Shown piece after piece: positions 7,032 through 13,632 of a stretch of DNA of 15,819 bases; positions within the stretch are counted from its first letter, which is position 1, and each line of letters opens with the position of its first letter. The translations under genes and the position numbers were made by a program. The notes below the pieces were generated by a model, which saw only the letters and a list, made by a program, of their open reading frames with translations, was not told where the DNA came from and did not search any database. This stretch comes from a bacterium (lineage in GTDB: Bacteria > Planctomycetota > UBA11346): assembly GCA_020049615.1 (NCBI GenBank), contig JAIFKN010000294.1:1-15819 (forward strand). Reading direction: 5' to 3'.

Positions 7032-7823
7032 TTACTTGCGCGCCGACGCGAAAGCCCGTACCGCCACACCGTCCACGGCCGGTGCGCTGGTGCGCAGCGC
7101 GGTGACCAGCTGACCCTGGGCGTCCAGGCTGGCGACGGTCGCATACGACAAGCTGTACAGATCGAAGCCCCGTGGGCCGACGAACTCGGCCTTCGGTGAA
7201 GCGAGAAGGGCCGGCACGTTTGCCGGTCCGTGGTCATCGATCAAGCGCACGGCCTGGTCGAGCCGCGGCGTCAGCGTCCTTGCCTGAACCAGACGACCGT
7301 CCTTCTCACTCAGGGTCTCGGCGAGCACGGCACTGCCCTCCTCCAGCCACAGGGGAAGGCCAGGCATGCAGGTATGGGCGATGCGGTGGATGAACTCGTG
7401 CTGGAGGCGCTCTTGCAGACGTTCACGCGGGCACCACCAGCCATACACCGCCGCATCGGACCGGGCGTAGCAGAAGCGCATGGCGCCGCTGAAGCCGGGC
7501 AGGTTCTGCCGTCCGAAGGCGGCGTAGCGGGTCTCGTTGTCGAGCAGGCGGATCACCACCTCGGGCTTGGTCGCGCCATAGTGCTCAGCCAGCCGCGCCA
7601 GGCTGCTGTCAGCCCACGCAGCCAGGGCCTCGGCGTCGTCACGCTGCCGCGTGCTCTCCACCGAAGCGGACCCGCTGCGCACCCGGTAGGTGAAGATCTC
7701 GCCGCCACCCCGTCCGACCATGTCGCCGAGCGTAACAGTGGCCAGCAGCGCAACGACCAGCAGCAGGGCGAGCGTGATCACCGCCCACCCGATCCGCCGC
7801 CGTCGTTGTCCGTTGATGGCCAT
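7032..7823 (-). CDS. Membrane-anchored zinc metallopeptidase-like protein (HEFIH, gluzincin type)
   Basis: A 263-residue protein. A basic N-terminus (NGQRRRRIG) precedes a membrane helix at about 12-33, giving an N-in single-pass anchor with the rest outside the cytoplasm. The zinc motif HEFIH is at 142-146 (LQHEFIHRIAH), and WLEEGSAVLAE (159-169) supplies the third ligand Glu (161 or 162), as in peptidase-MA-like gluzincins. The flanking layout (KPEVVIRLLDNETRYAAF, 87-103, before the motif) is also usual in that group. It is therefore likely an active periplasmic or extracytoplasmic protease, with substrate unknown. It is divergent from the SpoIIM-like gene with 67 bases between starts. I cannot assign it to a named protease. 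Confidence 0.7.
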   Translation of the reverse strand: MAINGQRRRRIGWAVITLALLLVVALLATVTLGDMVGRGGGEIFTYRVRSGSASVESTRQRDDAEALAAWADSSLARLAEHYGATKPEVVIRLLDNETRYAAFGRQNLPGFSGAMRFCYARSDAAVYGWWCPRERLQERLQHEFIHRIAHTCMPGLPLWLEEGSAVLAETLSEKDGRLVQARTLTPRLDQAVRLIDDHGPANVPALLASPKAEFVGPRGFDLYSLSYATVASLDAQGQLVTALRTSAPAVDGVAVRAFASARK

Positions 7824-7890
7824 GCGCTACGCTGCCCGTCATGCTAGCGTCTTTGGGCAGGACGGCCAGCGGCAACCCGACGTCCTGGCC

Positions 7891-8910
7891 ATGAACGATC
7901 CCGCTGCGCCAGCGCCGGAAACGGCACCCTCGCCCAAACCGTCGACCAGGGCGTTCCTTCCTGACAGCGATCATTTCAGTGAGGTCGAACCGCCAGGCCT
8001 GAGCTCCAAGCGCCATCGCGCCTCGCCCGGAGGGGTGCTGCCCGAGGACGCCTTCGAAACCCGCACCGCCGTGCGACCAGCAGTGACCAGCCGGGCCGAC
8101 TGGCCGAAGTGGCTGGGTCTCGGTCTGCTCGGGTCGCTGGTCGGGCAGGCCGCCGGGGCTTACGCCATGCGAGCCACGGGTCTGGGCGGGGCCTTCGCCG
8201 GAGCGGCGATGTTCTGCGTCGTCTTCCTCGGCGGCTACATCTTCCCTCGCTTCCAGCGCAACAGCTTCGAGATCTGGAACCGCGTCGCCACCCCGCGCCA
8301 AGCCAATCGTGCGCTCACCTTCGACCTGGTGGCACTGTTCGTCGGAGTGCTGCTGGGCTTCGCCATCGCATGCGCCGTGCTCGGCCCCGAACACTACGCC
8401 GTGTGGTTCGACGGTTCCGCCGCCCTGCTGCACCGGCGACCATCCCTGGGGGAACCGGCCTTCGCCGCCGGCCTCGATCTGGCGCAGCACAACGTGCGCA
8501 TCCTCCTGTTGCTCGTGCTTGTCGGGGTGGTCTTCCGCTACTTGGGCCTGCTGTTCGTCATTGTCTGGAATGCCGCCGCTTGGGGCATCACCTGGGCCTC
8601 GGCGGCGCATGGTCTGCCCGGCCTCGCCGACTCCGGCTGGATGGCCCTGGGTATCCTGGTCATTGCTGCCAGTCCGCATCTGCTGCTGGAGACCGCCGGA
8701 TACTGCCTGGCCGCCAGCGGCGGGATCTTCGCCCGCCGTGGCATCGACCGCTACCGCTTGGGTTCCCGCACCCTGGAGATCGTCGCCCGCGCCTCGTTGC
8801 GCCAGATCGGGATCGGCATCGCTCTGGTGGTGGCAGGGGCGATCGTCGAGGGCTGTTGGGCGCCCTGGATCCTGCATCTGCTGGTCCGACCCGACGACGT
8901 CATCTACTGA
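7891..8910 (+). CDS. SpoIIM/DUF95-like multi-pass membrane protein
   Basis: A 339-residue protein. A Pro-rich, probably cytoplasmic N-terminus (1-72) is followed by about six membrane segments (roughly 74-93, 97-117, 143-163, 202-225, 249-280, 302-325). The last half matches the SpoIIM (stage II sporulation protein M, DUF95) pattern: QHN (199-201), VWNAAAWG (225-232), and SPHLLLETAGYCLAASGGIF (261-280) with the Pro-His...Glu signature (P262, H263, E267). In Bacillus, SpoIIM is part of the DMP peptidoglycan machinery, but homologues are widespread in non-sporulating bacteria and archaea with poorly known roles. ATG 7891 was chosen because the open frame upstream is antisense to the peptidase gene and reads as low-quality protein. 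There is no strong ribosome site. Confidence 0.62.
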   Translation: MNDPAAPAPETAPSPKPSTRAFLPDSDHFSEVEPPGLSSKRHRASPGGVLPEDAFETRTAVRPAVTSRADWPKWLGLGLLGSLVGQAAGAYAMRATGLGGAFAGAAMFCVVFLGGYIFPRFQRNSFEIWNRVATPRQANRALTFDLVALFVGVLLGFAIACAVLGPEHYAVWFDGSAALLHRRPSLGEPAFAAGLDLAQHNVRILLLLVLVGVVFRYLGLLFVIVWNAAAWGITWASAAHGLPGLADSGWMALGILVIAASPHLLLETAGYCLAASGGIFARRGIDRYRLGSRTLEIVARASLRQIGIGIALVVAGAIVEGCWAPWILHLLVRPDDVIY

Positions 8911-8920
8911 GGCCGCACGG

Positions 8921-8935
8921 CGGCACTGAGTGCCG
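8921..8935 (+). terminator. Hairpin just downstream of the SpoIIM-like gene
   Basis: CGGCAC-TGA-GTGCCG is a perfect 6-bp stem with a three-base loop, beginning 11 bases after the stop codon. There is no T-run, so it is terminator-like only. The remaining sequence to 9179 shows no gene. Confidence 0.4.
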
Positions 8936-9126
8936 AGGCACGGAATCGCCGCCTATCACGGGCGAACTGGGCTGGTTTTCCTGGGCGCAGGACGGATGGC
9001 GCCTCCGCATCAACGCCGCATATCTGCTGCGTTCTCCACGACTCCGGGAGACCGGTCCGCCCGCTGTGACGCCAGGACGGCCCACTGTCCGCATCGCACA
9101 TGCGACCAGACCGGGGCGGTAGCGCC

Positions 9127-9146
9127 GGCGCGCCCGTCCGCGCGCC
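9127..9146. repeat. GC-rich perfect inverted repeat upstream of the HUH-like gene
   Basis: GGCGCGC (9127-9133), loop CCGTCC, GCGCGCC (9140-9146): a 7-bp perfect inverted repeat ending 33 bases before the ATG at 9180. It is preceded by GGGGCG (9113-9118) and followed by AATCCGC (9150-9156); both words recur around the hairpin on the far side of the gene. It may be an operator, or a structured site recognised by the encoded protein (inference). Confidence 0.4.
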
Positions 9147-9179
9147 AGTAATCCGCAACAACCCGGTATGGTGTGCAGC

Positions 9180-10373
9180 ATGAGCACCAACACCCCATCC
9201 CCCTCCTCCTTCCCCCCGATCGGCGAGCCGTTGATACCCTGGCGGACATCCGCCAGCGCTGTGTCGCTGGACCAGGCCTACGAGCTGCAGCGGTACCATG
9301 CCAGAGTCGCTGCAGCCATCGTCCACCATCCCGATCTCCACTGCAGCGCACAAGACCAGGCGGCCTTCGAACGTGCGTGCGAGTGCGCCGCCACGAAAGC
9401 GTGGACCAAGGATCCGACCGTGCATCAGCGGCTGGTCTGCGCCAGCGCACAGCCGATCGCGGATCGCCTGCCCCACATCACAGCCATCATCCACCAGCCA
9501 TATGAGTTCATCGAAACGGCCAAGGGCGTCGCCCAGCGGTTGCCGTTCGACAAGCTGGCCTGGAGTCCGGCGCTGGATGCGCCGTACCGCATGAGCAGGC
9601 GCTTCACGCGCAGCGTCCGGACCGCTGCCTGGCAGCATGTCGTGGTCGCCTTCCCTGAGGCCAGCCAGCCCAGAGTGATCGCTCCGCAGATCGCCAGCAT
9701 CACGGCCGCCATCTGCGGGTTCCACCCGCACTACCTGCGCTGTGCGGTGCATGACCCGAAGGCCCCGTTCTATCGGCCCGGCACGGCGCCATCCAGCACG
9801 CACATGCACCTGTGGCTGCCGTTGCGGCTGCCACACCAGCTGTCGATGACGTTCCCCGATCTGGTGCCCGCGCTGCACGTGGCCTTGTCCGCCATCGACA
9901 TCGCCCGCGGGAAATCCGGCCTGTCGACCGCGTACGGTCCCGGCCTGCGGACGCTGGGCGCCGGAAACTACTGCCGGAACGAGAGCGGGGAATCCTACGC
10001 CGATTACTGCGCGCACGGTGGCCGCAACCCGAGTCGGGCCTGCCGCCGGATCGCCACGCACCCGGTCTTCGACGATCTTTGCTTAAGGACGTTGGCCGGG
10101 GTCCTGGCGACGCAGCCTTCCACCGAACCGCTGGCCAACTGCCGCATCCGGGGGTTCGATCCCATGGGGCCGACCTGCCTGGAACGGGGAAACAAACAGC
10201 AGGCGCTGTACGTGCGCCTCCAGCATGGCTGTCCGTTGACCAGAGCCGATCAGGACCTGATCCGCGCGCTGGAATACCGGGGTCAACCGGGCAGCAGGCA
10301 GATGCGGCTCGACGAGATGATCGAGCACGGCGCCATCGAAGCCCTGGTCAATCGGGCCTATGCCACAGGCTGA
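9180..10373 (+). CDS. Uncharacterised protein with a possible MobA/MobL-like HUH endonuclease domain
   Basis: A 397-residue protein with no close family that I recognise. Residues ~148-216 follow the layout of relaxase/MobA-MobL HUH domains: strand QHVVVAFPE (152-160), helix APQIASITAAICG (168-180), strand YLRCAVHDP (185-193) with His191-Asp192, a loop, then THMHLWLPLRL (207-217) with the His208-Met-His210 (H-hydrophobic-H) pair. In MobA/MobL proteins such a histidine cluster binds the metal, and a tyrosine attacks DNA. Candidate tyrosines upstream are Tyr108 and Tyr136 (YRMSRRF). The part after 230 (IDIARGKSGLSTAYGPG, NYCRNESGESYADYC) is unfamiliar. No other mobilisation or transposase gene is nearby. 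The reading frame has strong G/C third-position bias and reads as real protein; the opposite-strand frame does not. ATG 9180 was chosen; ATG 9168 is possible, and neither has a ribosome site. Confidence 0.6.
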   Translation: MSTNTPSPSSFPPIGEPLIPWRTSASAVSLDQAYELQRYHARVAAAIVHHPDLHCSAQDQAAFERACECAATKAWTKDPTVHQRLVCASAQPIADRLPHITAIIHQPYEFIETAKGVAQRLPFDKLAWSPALDAPYRMSRRFTRSVRTAAWQHVVVAFPEASQPRVIAPQIASITAAICGFHPHYLRCAVHDPKAPFYRPGTAPSSTHMHLWLPLRLPHQLSMTFPDLVPALHVALSAIDIARGKSGLSTAYGPGLRTLGAGNYCRNESGESYADYCAHGGRNPSRACRRIATHPVFDDLCLRTLAGVLATQPSTEPLANCRIRGFDPMGPTCLERGNKQQALYVRLQHGCPLTRADQDLIRALEYRGQPGSRQMRLDEMIEHGAIEALVNRAYATG

Positions 10374-10395
10374 GCAGGGTGGACGGGGCGTGGAA

Positions 10396-10411
10396 GGTGC
10401 GAATCCGCGCC
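10396..10411 (+). terminator. Hairpin downstream of the HUH-like gene
   Basis: GGTGCG-AATC-CGCGCC forms a 6-bp stem (one G-T pair) 22 bases after the stop codon, followed by the pyrimidine-rich TCGTCCTCC. It may terminate the plus-strand gene. Its arms resemble those of the hairpin at 9127-9146 (right arm CGCGCC identical), and it is likewise preceded by GGGGCG (10385-10390). Confidence 0.4.
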
Positions 10412-10420
10412 TCGTCCTCC

Positions 10421-10434
10421 CGGGCCCTGGCCCG
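10421..10434 (-). terminator. Hairpin immediately after the OPX gene stop
   Basis: CGGGCC-CT-GGCCCG is a perfect 6-bp stem with a two-base loop, beginning one base past the stop of the minus-strand polysaccharide export gene, at the end of the polysaccharide cluster. It lacks a T-run. Confidence 0.4.
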
Positions 10435-10435
10435 T

Positions 10436-11269
10436 CTAGTACCGCGTCTCCGGCACGAACACGGTGTCGCCGGGCTGCAGCTTGGCGTCCTCGACCCCGG
10501 CCTTGCCCTCGAGGACGGCGCGGATGTCCACCGTCCGCAGCGGTGCGCCTGGACGAATGATCTGCACCTGGTCCTGGCGGCTGTAGCGTTCGAATCCGCC
10601 GCACAGGCTGATCGCGCGCGAGGCGGTCAACTGCTGGTCGGGCTGCACCGGCACGGCTCCGGGATTCTTCACCTGGCCAAGGATGAAGATGCGGTCGAGT
10701 CGCGGGACGATGCACAGGTCGTTGGGGCCCAGCACCACATCCTGGGCCAGCGCCTCGGGGGTATCGCGAGCCGGGATCGCCACCACCGTCGGCGGTCCGC
10801 CGGTTACCTGCTTCACCACGACCGCTCCGGCGCGGTTGGCGTCCGCGGTGAAGCCGCCAGCGCGGCTGATCGCCTGCAGTGCGGTGGTCGGATTGAGCGG
10901 ATCCAGGGGCACGTCGTTCGGCAGCTTGACCTCGCCGAGGACGAAAGCCCGGCGCGGGCCGAACTCGGTGACGGTGAGGGTGACCAGCGGATTGATGATG
11001 AAGCCGTCGGCAAAGCGCTTGGCGATCTCGGCCTGTGCGGCGGGCAGGGACTTGCCGCACAGCGGGCCGACCTCGCCGATCAGAGGCAGCGAGCACATGC
11101 CATTGCTGGGCAGGCGGACGTCAGTGTTGAGGTCGGTGTGGTCGTACACCGCGATCTTGACCAGATCGCCGGGATACAGCTGGTAGGAACCAGGAGCCAT
11201 CGCCGCCTCGCCGGCGGCCAGCGCCGCCACCGCGAGCAGGATCAGGCCGGCACGGATACGCTGCAACAT
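10436..11269 (-). CDS. Polysaccharide export (OPX, Wza-like) protein, short form
   Basis: A 277-residue periplasmic or outer-membrane protein. A signal peptide (about 1-23, LILLAVAALAAGEA) has no lipobox Cys. The polysaccharide export domain begins GSYQLYPGDLVKIAVYDHTDL (27-47) and runs to about 102. Two SLBB domains follow (about 106-188, RRAFVLGEVKLPNDVPL...LCIVPR; and 192-273, DRIFILGQVKNPGAV...GDTVFVP). The protein ends four residues later (ETRY), so the outer-membrane alpha-helical barrel domain of E. coli Wza is absent. OPX proteins form the periplasmic conduit for capsule or exopolysaccharide. Short forms without the membrane helix are known to pair with a separate beta-barrel, and a barrel gene lies two genes upstream. 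Its ATG shares one base with the preceding stop (TGATG), and there is no ribosome site of its own, which indicates translational coupling. Confidence 0.9.
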   Translation of the reverse strand: MLQRIRAGLILLAVAALAAGEAAMAPGSYQLYPGDLVKIAVYDHTDLNTDVRLPSNGMCSLPLIGEVGPLCGKSLPAAQAEIAKRFADGFIINPLVTLTVTEFGPRRAFVLGEVKLPNDVPLDPLNPTTALQAISRAGGFTADANRAGAVVVKQVTGGPPTVVAIPARDTPEALAQDVVLGPNDLCIVPRLDRIFILGQVKNPGAVPVQPDQQLTASRAISLCGGFERYSRQDQVQIIRPGAPLRTVDIRAVLEGKAGVEDAKLQPGDTVFVPETRY

Positions 11270-11823
11270 CAGGGCGTGGTCGTGGAGACGGTTCCGCCCT
11301 GGTTGGCCTGGGATCCACCCGGCTTCCCGACCGACCCGCCTCCGGTGCTGATCGACAGGGGGGCGGGCAGTGCGCCGCCACCGCCGTCGTTGCCACCGAA
11401 GGTGCCGTCGGCGGGGGCCGCGGGAGCCGGGCCATTGCTGGCCTGGGCCTGCTGACCGCTGTACTGCCCATTGGCGACGCTGGCCGTGACCGTGCCGGAA
11501 GCTCCCCGCACGGTGACCGCGGACACACTGACCGCGCCGGCGGCATCGACCGAAACCGCGAAGGTGATGGCGGAGATCCCGGCGCTGGCCGCGGCGTCGA
11601 CCGGCGACAGGGCGATGACGCCGTTCGTCTCGGCAGCCATGAATGTCACCTCGGTGCCATCAGCGAGGGTGACTGTCACCTTGCCGTCCTTGCCAGGCTG
11701 CACCGCCTGGTGGGCGGCCGTGGCGATGACCGCCGCCTGGGCGGCGGTGAACGGCAGACCTTCGGCTGCCGCGAGCGGGCCGGCGAGCGCGGTGCAGAGC
11801 AGGAGCGTGGGCAGGAGTCGCAT
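11269..11823 (-). CDS. Small Ala/Gly-rich secreted protein of the polysaccharide export cluster
   Basis: A 184-residue exported protein. Residues 1-21 form a signal peptide (MRLLPTLLLCTALAGPLAAAE); the internal Cys is not in a good lipobox. Residues ~22-60 look helical (FTAAQAAVIATAAHQAV). Residues 45-115 are a run of short beta strands (GKVTVTLADGTEVTFMA, ISAITFAVSVDAAGAVSVSAV, GTVTASVANGQYSG). The last ~65 residues are low-complexity Gly/Ala/Pro/Ser (GGNDGGGGALPAP, STGGGSVGKPGGSQ), probably disordered. I do not recognise a family. ATG 11823 has GGAGG four bases upstream, better than the in-frame ATG at 11871. It lies between the barrel gene (56-base gap) and the OPX gene, with which it overlaps by one base, so it probably belongs to the exporter as an accessory or linker, or is exported with the polymer (inference). 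Confidence 0.75.
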   Translation of the reverse strand: MRLLPTLLLCTALAGPLAAAEGLPFTAAQAAVIATAAHQAVQPGKDGKVTVTLADGTEVTFMAAETNGVIALSPVDAAASAGISAITFAVSVDAAGAVSVSAVTVRGASGTVTASVANGQYSGQQAQASNGPAPAAPADGTFGGNDGGGGALPAPLSISTGGGSVGKPGGSQANQGGTVSTTTP

Positions 11824-11879
11824 ACAACCTCCGAGGTGGCGGGATGATCGTGAGGGCGGGTGATCGGACAAGCGGCAGC

Positions 11880-13112
11880 TCAGTAGGCGAACGCCGTGAC
11901 CAGCGAGCCCGACCAGCGGTCGTAATCCTCACCGATCCGGGCCATGCTGTGCTCGTAGCCGGCCAGCAGACGGATGCCGACGCCTTCGCGCAGCAGGTAT
12001 TCGAGCCCGGCATAGGCGGCGCAGGTGTCACGTTGCTCGACCGGCTGGCCCGCGGCGGACCCAGAGTCGGTCAACTGGTAGACCTGGCCCTTGGCCAGCA
12101 GCGCCGCCTTGGTGCGCAGGCGGTAGCGGAGATCCGCATCCAGGCCCATCAGCAGGCTGCCGTTGGCGGTGGTGGCGCTGACCATGTGCGAGTAGCCGCG
12201 CAAGGTCGCCGAACTGCCTTCCTCCCACGCGTACGAGGCATCCAGGCTGCCGGCCGGGGTGACGGTGTCCTTGTCGCCGTAGGAGGGATCGTCGTTGTAG
12301 TAGCCGCTGTAGTGGCGCGCCTCGGCGCCGGCCTCGACCTGGACCTTGATCCGCGTGCTCGGGGCGGCGCGCCAACCGACCATGGCCTTGAGACCGTTGC
12401 TGTTGCGGTATCGGCTGCTTTCGTTGACGTAGTGCCAGACGTCAGGAACGAGGCGGGCGAAGGCCTCGGCGTTGCTGGCATAGCGCCAGCCGGCCGACCC
12501 GTCGGCGCTGATGCGCCGGTTCTGCCGCTCATGGGCGGTGAAGGACAGGCCATCGTCGAAGAAATGCTCGCCGACGAAGGCCAGGCCGCCACCGAGGCGC
12601 AGCACCCGGCCCTCCCAGGTGAGGTCGGCGCCGGCGTCGGTGACCCCGCGCTTCACGCGCACACCGCTTTCGATCAGCGGATCGTCGATCAAGGCATAGC
12701 CGGCGGTGGCATTGGTACGCCTGCCGGCGCCGTCATCGTGCAGATACCCGAGCCGCGCCCGGCCACCGGTCATGTTGCGTTCGTCCTCGCTCTGCCAGCG
12801 GCGGTGCTCGAGCTCGATGGTGCCGGTGAGGCGCTGGCTGTCGCCGATATCGTAGCGCCCTTCCAGTCCGACCAGGCCTTCGATGAAGGTGTCCTCGCGC
12901 TGGTCGAGGTGGGTGGCGTAGACGTTGGAATCGGCGCCGAGGCCGAGCAGCGCCTTGGGGTGCAGGACCACGCGTTCATCGTGGTAGCTGAGGTTGCCCA
13001 TCGGATCGAGGGCGAAGTCGCGCACCTGGACCTGGGGCTGGCTGTCGAGGGCGCAGGCCGCCGCGACAGCTAGCAGGGCAGTAACAGGACGGACGATTCG
13101 GATATCACGCAT
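11880..13112 (-). CDS. Outer-membrane beta-barrel protein (BBP2-like) of the polysaccharide cluster
   Basis: A 410-residue protein with a signal peptide (about 1-22, VRPVTALLAVAAACALDS). The mature part consists of alternating amphipathic strands with short polar turns throughout (ALLGLGADSNVYATHLDQREDTF, RLTGTIELEHRRW, GRARLGYLHDDGAG, VQVEAGAEARHYSGYYND, SLDASYAWEEGS). It ends in an aromatic residue after alternating hydrophobics (GSLVTAFAY), as expected for a BAM-inserted barrel. The opening GADSNVY resembles the 'putative beta-barrel porin 2' family often found in exopolysaccharide loci. Likely role: the outer-membrane pore for polymer, working with the helix-less OPX protein encoded downstream (inference). 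ATG 13112 gives the signal peptide directly; the frame is open further upstream but reads as non-protein there. There is no clear ribosome site. Confidence 0.8.
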   Translation of the reverse strand: MRDIRIVRPVTALLAVAAACALDSQPQVQVRDFALDPMGNLSYHDERVVLHPKALLGLGADSNVYATHLDQREDTFIEGLVGLEGRYDIGDSQRLTGTIELEHRRWQSEDERNMTGGRARLGYLHDDGAGRRTNATAGYALIDDPLIESGVRVKRGVTDAGADLTWEGRVLRLGGGLAFVGEHFFDDGLSFTAHERQNRRISADGSAGWRYASNAEAFARLVPDVWHYVNESSRYRNSNGLKAMVGWRAAPSTRIKVQVEAGAEARHYSGYYNDDPSYGDKDTVTPAGSLDASYAWEEGSSATLRGYSHMVSATTANGSLLMGLDADLRYRLRTKAALLAKGQVYQLTDSGSAAGQPVEQRDTCAAYAGLEYLLREGVGIRLLAGYEHSMARIGEDYDRWSGSLVTAFAY

Positions 13113-13161
13113 AGAGGGGTTAGGCCCTACCCGGGTCCGCCACGGCGTCAATGGCAGGATG

Positions 13162-13179
13162 TGTCCTGTTTTCAGGACA
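13162..13179. promoter_or_regulatory. Perfect inverted repeat TGTCCTG-TTTT-CAGGACA upstream of the barrel gene
   Basis: A 7-bp perfect inverted repeat around TTTT (AAAA on the gene's strand) lies in the 136-base gap between the VanZ-like stop and the barrel ATG, 50 bases before that ATG. It may be an operator for the export genes or a weak terminator for the dehydratase/VanZ pair. No T-run follows on the minus strand. Confidence 0.4.
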
Positions 13180-13248
13180 GGGTTCAGGAGCCACCGTAGC
13201 AGGTCCAAGACGAGGATCGTGTGAAGACTGAGGTACGCTCCTTCCGGA

Positions 13249-13632
13249 TTATGCGTCCTCGGGCGGCTGACCGGCGCCTCGCCTTGCCTGGGCCACCGCA
13301 ACGCCGACCGCGACCCCGAGGCTGCTCCACAGCATGCCGCGCCATTCGGGGCTGTGGCCAGGGGTCCAGAACTGGATCACTTCGCATACGGCGGCCACGG
13401 GCAGCCCGATCGCTGCCGCGACGCATGCTGCTCGCCTGCGGCCGAACCCGCGCGTGCGCGCAACCCAGGCGACCAGGATGGTCCAGACCAGGAAGCTGCT
13501 CACATGCTTCGGGGCCACGCCCGCCTCCGTATGCGGATAGCCCCAGATGAACCACAACCAGCACAACAGCGAGACGGACAGCAGCCAGGCCCAGGCGCGG
13601 CGGCCGGCCGCCGCCGCCCCTGCCGGATTCAT
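13249..13632 (-). CDS. VanZ-like small membrane protein
   Basis: A 127-residue protein with about four membrane segments (roughly 14-30, 46-60, 69-88, 101-115). The pattern APKHVSSFLVW (40-50), then CEVIQFWTPGHSPEWRGMLWSSLGVAVG (83-110), matches VanZ-family proteins: the Lys-His near the start of helix two, E-x-x-Q (Glu84, Gln87), and the closing Ser/Asn-x-x-Gly-x-x-x-Gly helix. VanZ itself gives low-level teicoplanin resistance, but most homologues, including those in exopolysaccharide loci, have unknown functions in the inner membrane. Its start overlaps the dehydratase stop as ATGA (13629-13632), so the two are translationally coupled. Confidence 0.72.
   Translation of the reverse strand: MNPAGAAAAGRRAWAWLLSVSLLCWLWFIWGYPHTEAGVAPKHVSSFLVWTILVAWVARTRGFGRRRAACVAAAIGLPVAAVCEVIQFWTPGHSPEWRGMLWSSLGVAVGVAVAQARRGAGQPPEDA

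Noticed and set aside
7639..8877. 412-codon minus-strand open frame opposite the SpoIIM-like gene
   Set aside because: It lacks membrane segments or motifs and overlaps the start region of the peptidase gene in another frame.
8904..10061. 385-codon minus-strand open frame opposite the HUH-like gene
   Set aside because: The plus-strand frame reads as a better protein with normal hydrophobic segments and G/C third-position bias. The minus frame is Gly/Arg-rich without recognisable motifs and runs through the gap to the edge of the SpoIIM-like gene.
10385..10434. tRNA-like fragment (GGTGCGAATCC resembling a T-arm)
   Set aside because: No acceptor stem, anticodon arm or D-arm can be built around it; it is better explained as one of two simple hairpins between convergent genes.
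9812..11455. 547-codon plus-strand open frame spanning the end of the HUH-like gene and the OPX gene
   Set aside because: It runs across two well-supported genes in another frame or strand, and its product is low-quality Arg/Ala/Gly-rich sequence.
11844..13073. 409-codon open frame on the plus strand opposite the barrel gene
   Set aside because: It mirrors the barrel codons and has no signal peptide or domain; the minus-strand frame has a signal peptide, a barrel strand pattern and a terminal aromatic residue.
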